64,000 nt of DNA from Chitinophaga eiseniae (GTDB lineage: Bacteria > Bacteroidota > Bacteroidia > Chitinophagales > Chitinophagaceae). Of this stretch, positions 58,218 through 64,000 are shown in pieces. Every line of letters begins with the position of its first letter. Position 1 is the first letter of the stretch. Where the stretch lies: NCBI RefSeq assembly GCF_900167135.1, contig NZ_FUWZ01000001.1, positions 248,001 through 312,000 on the forward strand, read 5' to 3'. The notes under the pieces are model-generated. The model saw only the letters and a program-made list of their open reading frames with translations. It did no database searches and was not told the DNA's origin. Both the position numbers and the translations under genes were made by a program.

Positions 58218-58616
58218 TTAAGGTTTGTTTTTCAGGGGTTTGCTGCCATTGTTTTTGGGTTCTTCTCCCTGGTCAGGTATTTTGAAAGGAGCCACAGGCT
58301 GTGCCGATTTCCGGGTGGCGGCAGCAGCAGCTTCATTGTTAATATCGGAAGGGATAGCCGCTTTCTTGCCGGCGGCCGGTGCGGCCATCCTGGCAGTGTT
58401 AGGGGGAGTGGAAGGTTTATAATCGTTGAAGATCAGCTCTTTGGTGGAACGGCCACGAAACTGGGCTTCTTTGGAGCTCTTTTCAGGAACGGAAGATTGC
58501 AGCTTCGAAAAATCCTTTTGAAAGGAAGGAAACAGGATGTCGCGGGTTTTGGTTTGTGCAGCGGCCTGTATGCTGAGGCCTGCCAGCAGCAGGAAGAGAA
58601 AGATAGAAAGTTTCAT
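58218..58616 (-). CDS. small secreted Ala/Pro-rich protein
   Basis: The 132-residue protein starts with a signal peptide ([20 protein letters not shown]). The mature part is basic and low in complexity ([20 protein letters not shown], then [16 protein letters not shown]) and ends in a proline/lysine tail. It lies 22 bp before the collagen-like gene and 27 bp after porV. Role unknown. Confidence 0.7.
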   Translation of the reverse strand: MKLSIFLFLLLAGLSIQAAAQTKTRDILFPSFQKDFSKLQSSVPEKSSKEAQFRGRSTKELIFNDYKPSTPPNTARMAAPAAGKKAAIPSDINNEAAAAATRKSAQPVAPFKIPDQGEEPKNNGSKPLKNKP

Positions 58617-58643
58617 ATGGGCGTTTTAAATGTGTTAGCAAAT

Positions 58644-59819
58644 TCATTCGGCAGCCGCATCCCTGCGGGCGCCGATATTGTATACCAGTGAGAATTTCAG
58701 CGTGCGCCGCTCCCGCAGGCTGGTGCCGGTGGGAACCAGGTATGCTACGTCAAATCCTATATTGGAATACCGCACACCCAGGCCTGCGGAGAAATGCTGC
58801 CGCAGCCCTTTCTGGGGATGCTCGTAGAAATAGCCGGTCCGCGCAAAAAATGCCTGCTTGTAGGCATATTCCAGCCCGCTGGCCACGGTAAACTCGCGGA
58901 GTTCTTCACTGAAACCGCCAGGCGCATCTCCAAAGGAGGAAAACAGGGCATTGACCACCTGCCGGTTAGGGTCTTTCCCCTTGAGGATCTGGTCTGTGGG
59001 AATACCGTCGTCATTGACCGCATACAGGGGAGGAGTAGGTACCAGCAACTTATTGATGTCTACAGCAATGGTAAATTCGTGATCGTAGGTGTGCACAAAC
59101 GTATAGCCACCACCGATACGCAGGTTCATCGGCAGAAAACTCTTCCGGGTATTGTCGTCCGTGTACTGCAACTTGGTGCCGATGTTGGTGAAACTCACCC
59201 CGAATGAATAACGGTTGCCGAATTCAAGCCTGTCGGTACTGTTCTGGTAGTAGTAGCCCACGTCTCCGGCTACCGCCGATGCCGGCTTTTGCTGGAGACC
59301 ATTAAAAGAACCCTGGCCCAGCTGACTGCGTACATACCGCAGACTGATAGCGAGCGACATATGCTGCCCCAGTTTCCGGGCATAAGCAGCATCCACTGCA
59401 AACTCTTTGGGGGAGTAGGTCTGCAAAACAGTACCGTTGTCGTCCCGAAAGGTCACCTCTCCGTAGTTGAAGTACTTCAGGGACAAACCCACGCCCTCCA
59501 CCGCATTGAAGTTTTTATAGGCGGATACATATGCCATGTTGGACTGGTTATTATTCAATTCCCACATCCAGGGGGAGTAATTGGCGCTCACGCCCCAGTC
59601 GCCGGCAAACACGATTTTCGCTGCATTGGAAAACAGGGAATTGGGATCGGCTTCCAGCCCGATGGTGGCGTCTCCGGCCCCGCTGGAACGGGCATCGGGG
59701 TTTACCAGCAGGAAACTGGCACCGATGTTCGGCGCTTTCTGCTCCGCTTTTTGGGCATGTACGGCCGGTTTTACGGCTGTCATGCCGCATAACAGTAGAA
59801 TTATTCGACCATATTTCAT
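58644..59819 (-). CDS. porV: PorV-type outer-membrane protein of the type IX secretion system
   Basis: The 391-residue protein has a signal peptide and the PorV/PorQ family barrel: GASFLLVNPDARSSGAGDAT, NAAKIVFAGDWGVSANYSPW, a middle RYSFGVSFTNIGTKLQYTDD and a terminal FSLVYNIGARRDAAAE. PorV shuttles type IX cargo from the translocon to the attachment complex at the outer membrane. Neighbours are a sorting-domain protein and a collagen-like protein, which fits a dedicated secretion cluster. This may be a second PorV-like copy; the main porV cannot be judged from this window. Confidence 0.85.
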   Translation of the reverse strand: MKYGRIILLLCGMTAVKPAVHAQKAEQKAPNIGASFLLVNPDARSSGAGDATIGLEADPNSLFSNAAKIVFAGDWGVSANYSPWMWELNNNQSNMAYVSAYKNFNAVEGVGLSLKYFNYGEVTFRDDNGTVLQTYSPKEFAVDAAYARKLGQHMSLAISLRYVRSQLGQGSFNGLQQKPASAVAGDVGYYYQNSTDRLEFGNRYSFGVSFTNIGTKLQYTDDNTRKSFLPMNLRIGGGYTFVHTYDHEFTIAVDINKLLVPTPPLYAVNDDGIPTDQILKGKDPNRQVVNALFSSFGDAPGGFSEELREFTVASGLEYAYKQAFFARTGYFYEHPQKGLRQHFSAGLGVRYSNIGFDVAYLVPTGTSLRERRTLKFSLVYNIGARRDAAAE

Positions 59820-59862
59820 GATTACGTTTTTTAAAAAAGAGGATGAGCAATAATGGATGGCG

Positions 59863-60369
59863 CTACTGAACTATCAGCTTCTCAAAGTAAATACTGGCGT
59901 TCACCTTCAATACCACCGTGTAAATACCAGCGGCAAAATGGTTCACCGGCAGTATCACGGTGGTTTTGCCCGCACCCATTTCCACGAACTGATGATACAG
60001 GGTCTGGCCTGCAGGGTTCAGTACCTGGATGGTTACCGTGGCGCCCCGGAGCAGGTCAAATTGCACTTTGGCGTTGGTAACCGCCGGGTTAGGGAAGATG
60101 ATGTAGTTCTTGACAGGATTGGCGCCGGGAGGTAATGCAGGAAGTTCTTCCGGTTGCTGAAAGCCCTGGGTGAGGAGCAGCCGGCCGTCTGTCACAGGCG
60201 TCACTACTGATTCGCCTATGGTATACTGTATCCGGACGTTATTCACCGCACCGCTGCCTCCGTTGCTGGCCACCACCTGTCTGTTCATGATCAGTTGAGC
60301 CCTCGCCGTAGTGCATAGCAATGCCAGCACCACCAGTGCAAGGATGCACCTGGAGTTGTAAAATGTCAT
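59863..60369 (-). CDS. type IX secretion sorting-domain protein
   Basis: The 168-residue protein has a signal peptide (ALVVLALLCTTARAQ), a short passenger with RIQYTIGESVVTPVTDGRLL, and a C-terminal type A sorting domain (NYIIFPNPAVTNAKVQFDLL, TIQVLNPAGQTLYHQFVEMG, LPVNHFAAGIYTVVLKVN). It is the first gene of the leftward cluster, 43 bp before porV. It is probably a small secreted surface protein. Confidence 0.85.
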   Translation of the reverse strand: MTFYNSRCILALVVLALLCTTARAQLIMNRQVVASNGGSGAVNNVRIQYTIGESVVTPVTDGRLLLTQGFQQPEELPALPPGANPVKNYIIFPNPAVTNAKVQFDLLRGATVTIQVLNPAGQTLYHQFVEMGAGKTTVILPVNHFAAGIYTVVLKVNASIYFEKLIVQ

Positions 60370-60843
60370 ATGAAATCGGGGGATTAGAAAATGTACGTAT
60401 GATATGGCCTGACTGTTATCAACAGCCAGTAGCTCAGGAAGAAAGTGTTTTTCTCTTCATGACAGTATTTTTTTGGATTTTATAGATAATAATTCGCAAT
60501 AAGGCTGTTCTGTATACTACACGTTGATTTATATGGTTGACGCTCAGTAGTCGGTGCCGATAACAATAGTCGGTTCAACAACAATGCACAGGGATCAATC
60601 AGGACATTTTGACGGGTAAACCTATTAAATGTTGATACAAATGTGGAAGATTTATTGTTCAGTAAAAATAAAGATTTCGTCTCCGGCAGGATTTTCTAAA
60701 AAAATGGCGGAATCCACCTAAAAACTGGTTAGGGTAACAGATACTTATTCTTAATTTGAATAATGTGTTGAAACGCCCGTGCTCGTTAATGAGAAATAAC
60801 ATTTGCACAATATTGCGCGTTTTATTTATTGCTAAAAATAAAT
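60370..60843. other. intergenic region between the secretion cluster and fusA
   Basis: No gene is supported. The region is AT-rich and must hold the divergent promoters. A weak hairpin (CCTGACTG...CAGCCAG...CTCAGG) lies at about 60400-60440. No other structure is seen. Confidence 0.5.
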
Positions 60844-60851
60844 TACCTTTG
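60844..60851 (+). promoter_or_regulatory. -7 box of the fusA promoter
   Basis: TACCTTTG, 35 bp before the fusA ATG, is followed by CCCCCCAAATT. The rpsL promoter has TACCTTTG followed by CCCTCCCAAAATT. The TTG elements upstream are not at ideal spacing. Confidence 0.6.
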
Positions 60852-60886
60852 CCCCCCAAATTGCATTATTTAGTCATTTTAATATT

Positions 60887-63031
60887 ATGGCAGACTTAAG
60901 ATTTCAAAGGAACTTTGGTATTGCGGCGCACATTGATGCGGGTAAAACCACTACCACAGAGCGTATCCTGTATTATACAGGTAAATCCCACAAGATTGGT
61001 GAGGTGCACGAGGGTGCTGCTACCATGGACTGGATGGCACAGGAGCAGGAAAGAGGTATTACCATCACATCTGCTGCTACCACTTGTTTTTGGAATTTCC
61101 CAACCTTACAGGGTAAAGCTCTCCCGGACACTAAACAATATAAATTCAACATCATCGATACTCCGGGCCACGTGGACTTTACCGTGGAAGTAGAGCGCTC
61201 TCTGCGTGTACTGGACGGTCTGGTGGCACTGTTCTGCGCCGTATCCGGCGTTGAGCCTCAGTCTGAAACCGTTTGGCGCCAGGCTAACCGCTACCGCGTA
61301 CCCCGTATCGGTTTCGTTAATAAAATGGACCGTTCCGGTGCCGACTTCCTGAACGTGGTAAAACAGGTAAAAGAGATGCTGGGTGCTAACCCCGTTCCCC
61401 TGACCCTGCCTATCGGCGCGGAAGATACCTTCAAAGGCGTGGTTGACCTGATCACCATGAAAGGTATCATCTGGGACGAAGAAGGTAAAGGCGCTACCTA
61501 CCAGGAAATCGAAATTCCGGAAGACATGAAGGAAGAAGCGAACGAATGGAGAGCTAAACTGGTAGAAGCCGTTGCTGAATACGACGATACCCTGATGGAA
61601 AAATTCTTCGAAGATCCTAACTCCATCTCCGAAGCTGAAATCCACGAAGCTATCCGCAAAGCGACCATCGATATAGCTATCATCCCGATGATGTGCGGTT
61701 CCTCCTTCAAAAATAAAGGTGTTCAGAAAATGCTGGATGCGGTTTGCCGTTACCTGCCTTCTCCAATGGACATCGAAGCGGTAAAAGGTACCAACCCTGA
61801 CACCGGTGACGAAATTGAACGTAAACCAGACGCAAAAGAACCATTCGCTGCCCTGGCGTTCAAAATCATGACCGATCCTTTCGTAGGCCGTCTGGCGTTC
61901 TTCCGGGCTTACTCCGGTCACCTGGATGCAGGTTCCTACATCCTGAACACCCGTACCGGCAAAAACGAGCGTATCAGCCGTATCATGCAGATGCACGCCA
62001 ACAAACAGAACCCGATCGACTTCATCGAAGCTGGTGACATCGGAGCTGCTGTAGGCTTTAAAGATATCAAAACAGGTGACACCCTGTGCGATGAAAACAA
62101 CCCGATCATCCTGGAATCTATGACATTCCCTGAGCCGGTTATCCACATCGCTATCGAACCTAAAACACAGGCCGACGTTGATAAAATGGGTATGGCTATC
62201 GCTAAACTGGTAGAAGAAGATCCTACCCTGAAAGCGAGAACTGACGAAGAAACCGGCCAAACCGTACTGAGCGGTATGGGCGAGCTTCACCTCGAAATCA
62301 TCGTTGACCGTATGAAACGCGAGTTCAAGGTGGAAGTTAACCAGGGCGCGCCTCAGGTTGCTTACAAAGAAGCCCTGACCGCTAAAATCGAACACCGCGA
62401 AGTGTTCAAAAAACAAACTGGTGGTCGTGGTAAATTCGCCGACATCCAGGTGGAAATCTCCCCTGCTGATGCTGAATGGCTGAAAGAAAACGACGGCAAA
62501 TCCTTCCAGTTCGTGAACGATATCTTCGGTGGTGCGATCCCGAAAGAGTTCATCCCGGCTGTTCAGAAAGGTTTTGAACAATCCATGAACCAGGGTGTAC
62601 TGGCCAACTTCCCGCTGGTAAACCTGAAAGTACGCCTGTTCGACGGTTCCTTCCACGCAGTGGACTCCGACGCTATGTCCTTCGAACTCTGCGCCAAACA
62701 AGCCTTCCGTGAAGCTGCCCGCAAAGCTAAACCAGTACTGCTGGAGCCAATCATGAAAGTAGAAGTGCAAACGCCTGACCAGTACATGGGTGACGTTACC
62801 GGTGACCTCAACCGTCGTCGCGGTATGCTGGAAGGTATGGACTCCAGAAATGGTGTACAGGTGATCAAAGCCAAAGTACCTTTGAGCGAAATGTTCGGTT
62901 ACGTAACCCAACTGCGCTCTCTGTCTTCCGGCCGCGCCAGCTCCATCATGGAATTCTCTCACTACTCCCCGGCTCCGAACAACGTGGCTGAAGAAGTAGT
63001 AGCGAAAGTAAAAGGTAAAGTAAACGCCTAA
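60887..63031 (+). CDS. fusA: elongation factor G
   Basis: The 714-residue protein has the G-domain motifs [41 protein letters not shown] and the domain IV/V regions typical of EF-G ([39 protein letters not shown]). It drives translocation on the ribosome with GTP. It has a promoter of its own, because the leftward secretion cluster cuts it off from rpsL-rpsG. A strong terminator follows. Confidence 0.98.
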   Translation: MADLRFQRNFGIAAHIDAGKTTTTERILYYTGKSHKIGEVHEGAATMDWMAQEQERGITITSAATTCFWNFPTLQGKALPDTKQYKFNIIDTPGHVDFTVEVERSLRVLDGLVALFCAVSGVEPQSETVWRQANRYRVPRIGFVNKMDRSGADFLNVVKQVKEMLGANPVPLTLPIGAEDTFKGVVDLITMKGIIWDEEGKGATYQEIEIPEDMKEEANEWRAKLVEAVAEYDDTLMEKFFEDPNSISEAEIHEAIRKATIDIAIIPMMCGSSFKNKGVQKMLDAVCRYLPSPMDIEAVKGTNPDTGDEIERKPDAKEPFAALAFKIMTDPFVGRLAFFRAYSGHLDAGSYILNTRTGKNERISRIMQMHANKQNPIDFIEAGDIGAAVGFKDIKTGDTLCDENNPIILESMTFPEPVIHIAIEPKTQADVDKMGMAIAKLVEEDPTLKARTDEETGQTVLSGMGELHLEIIVDRMKREFKVEVNQGAPQVAYKEALTAKIEHREVFKKQTGGRGKFADIQVEISPADAEWLKENDGKSFQFVNDIFGGAIPKEFIPAVQKGFEQSMNQGVLANFPLVNLKVRLFDGSFHAVDSDAMSFELCAKQAFREAARKAKPVLLEPIMKVEVQTPDQYMGDVTGDLNRRRGMLEGMDSRNGVQVIKAKVPLSEMFGYVTQLRSLSSGRASSIMEFSHYSPAPNNVAEEVVAKVKGKVNA

Positions 63032-63050
63032 TTACATCTCTTTCCATAGA

Positions 63051-63085
63051 AAAAGGTTGTCCTGCGAAAGCGGGACAACCTTTTT
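63051..63085 (+). terminator. terminator after fusA
   Basis: AAAAGGTTGTCC and GGACAACCTTTT form a long stem closed by GC pairs around a GAAA-type tetraloop, followed by Ts. The fusA stop lies 20 bp upstream. Confidence 0.88.
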
Positions 63086-63179
63086 TGCTTACATGAACAT
63101 GCTATTGCCAGGTGACAGCTTTTCGGTAAATTCGGGGACACTATAACCTGCAACTGAACGTACTTTTGCCAAATGCCAG

Positions 63180-63208
63180 GGTCCTGCTCGTCAGGACCTT
63201 TTTTTTTG
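63180..63208 (+). terminator. second terminator-like hairpin between fusA and the glycosyltransferase
   Basis: GGTCCTG and CAGGACC form a 7-bp stem with a 5-base loop, followed by nine or more Ts. There is no gene directly upstream other than fusA, so it may back up the first terminator or end a small RNA. Confidence 0.6.
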
Positions 63209-63315
63209 TTTTCTTATGACGGCAGTAGGGGGTGGGCCGGCTTTTCCCGTCTTAGTATATGAAAATGCAATCTAACTGAGCCTGTATTTTTTACTGATAG
63301 CCGACTGACCACAAT

Positions 63316-64000
63316 ATGTACTTAGAATTAACACAAGCACCACCTACAACTGTTAGATATGAAACAGGAGAAGAGGTCATACTGGCTCCTGGCCTCGATG
63401 TGATTCTGCCCTGCTGGAACCCGTCGGGCCCCTGGGTGGAATCGCTCATCAGGCACTATCATGAAGTCATCCGCCTTATGGGAGATGTCCCCGTACAACT
63501 CATCCTCGTGAATGATGGCTCACTCCGTAATTTCACCGATCAGCATGTCTCCTGGCTGGAAGCAGCCATTCCCGGTATTATCATCGTCAACTACAAGGAA
63601 AACAAAGGCAAAGGCCACGCGGTCCGCGAAGGCGTGAAAAACTCCCGCTATGCCTACCAGGTATATACAGACCTCGATTTCCCCTTTGGCGTGGACGCTG
63701 TGAAAAAGGCCTACGACCAGCTGCAGCACGGCATAGATGTAGTGGCCGGCGAAAGAGGCGCCGCCTATCTGAAAGAACTACCCCGCAAAAGAAGGATCAT
63801 CACCCGCATCAGCCGCCTGCTCAATAAGGTAGTGCTCCGCCTCAAGGTAAGAGACGCCCAGGCCGGTCTGAAAGGATTCAACGCCCACGGAAGGTCTGTA
63901 CTGCTCAATACCACCATCGACGGTTTTTTATACGATAGCGAGTTTCTGTATAAAGCCGGTAAAAATCCACGCCTCAAAATTGGCGCAGTAGACGTATATT
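63316..64000 (+). CDS. family 2 glycosyltransferase (cut by window edge)
   Basis: An open frame from ATG 63316 runs to the right edge (228 codons seen). It encodes a GT-A fold: LDVILPCWNPSGPWVESLIR, VQLILVNDGS, NYKENKGKGHAVREGVKNS, the DxD-type YTDLDFPFG and a later RDAQAGLKGFNAHGRS. This resembles dolichol-phosphate-mannose-synthase-like or polyprenyl-phosphate glycosyltransferases. The C-terminus is missing from the window. Confidence 0.85.
   Translation, partial: MYLELTQAPPTTVRYETGEEVILAPGLDVILPCWNPSGPWVESLIRHYHEVIRLMGDVPVQLILVNDGSLRNFTDQHVSWLEAAIPGIIIVNYKENKGKGHAVREGVKNSRYAYQVYTDLDFPFGVDAVKKAYDQLQHGIDVVAGERGAAYLKELPRKRRIITRISRLLNKVVLRLKVRDAQAGLKGFNAHGRSVLLNTTIDGFLYDSEFLYKAGKNPRLKIGAVDVY

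Noticed and set aside
61106..62962. 618-codon open frame antisense to fusA
   Set aside because: It mirrors the codon bias of fusA, lacks any recognisable domain and starts and ends inside a highly conserved gene. It is a shadow frame.

Overview
The window looks like a chromosome segment of a Bacteroidota, most likely a Chitinophaga-like member of the Chitinophagaceae. The signs are a FecI/FecR/TonB-receptor unit, a PorV homologue with a type IX secretion sorting-domain protein, -7 boxes of the TAnnTTTG type, and host genes that mostly lack Shine-Dalgarno sequences. The genus is inferred from protein style, not from a marker gene search.

Layout. (1) 1-18.6 kb: host accessory genes. These are AraC regulators, a VOC protein, hydrolases, a methyltransferase, a Crp/Fnr regulator, two gene remnants, a sigma/anti-sigma/TonB-receptor locus with two lipoproteins, a RidA protein, a DKNYY protein, and a DUF262-HNH protein of GmrSD type next to an integration site. 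(2) 18,987-45,203: three islands in tandem at the 3' end of a tRNA-Met gene (45,196-45,269). Each boundary carries the same 9-bp piece of the tRNA 3' end (18,987; 22,526; 26,423; 45,195). Island A is decayed: a Fic protein with 20-bp iterons, a radC remnant, a frameshifted HEPN-type gene and a recombinase remnant. Island B is a small island with a PD-(D/E)XK protein and a toxin-antitoxin-chaperone module, but no recombinase body. Island C is a mobilizable element: nuclease cargo, RadC, Toprim, tyrosine integrase, resolvase, several unknown proteins, a VirD4-like coupling protein, MobF relaxase and a large serine recombinase. (3) 45.3-64 kb: host core genes (MscS channel, glpD, nitroreductase, thioesterase, rdgB, ilvE, rpsL, rpsG, fusA). 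A leftward type IX secretion/collagen-like cluster and a 35-36 bp tandem repeat sit between rpsG and fusA. A glycosyltransferase runs off the right edge.

Main finding. The large serine recombinase of island C reads through the integration site, so its last 13 residues and stop codon come from the antisense strand of tRNA-Met. The left ends of all three islands carry, in the matching reading frame, a short open tail beginning VAR that is similar at protein level between islands. The simplest reading is that attP lies inside the 3' end of the recombinase gene, so integration swaps the recombinase C-terminus and excision restores it. Each island right end also carries a hairpin just outside the tRNA 3' end that can serve as a replacement terminator for the tRNA.

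How the parts work together (inference). The recombinase inserts elements one after another at tRNA-Met. The slot next to the left end holds interchangeable defence-type cargo (Fic, two PD-(D/E)XK proteins). Element C carries its own relaxase and coupling protein but no visible type IV secretion genes, so it would need a helper for transfer.
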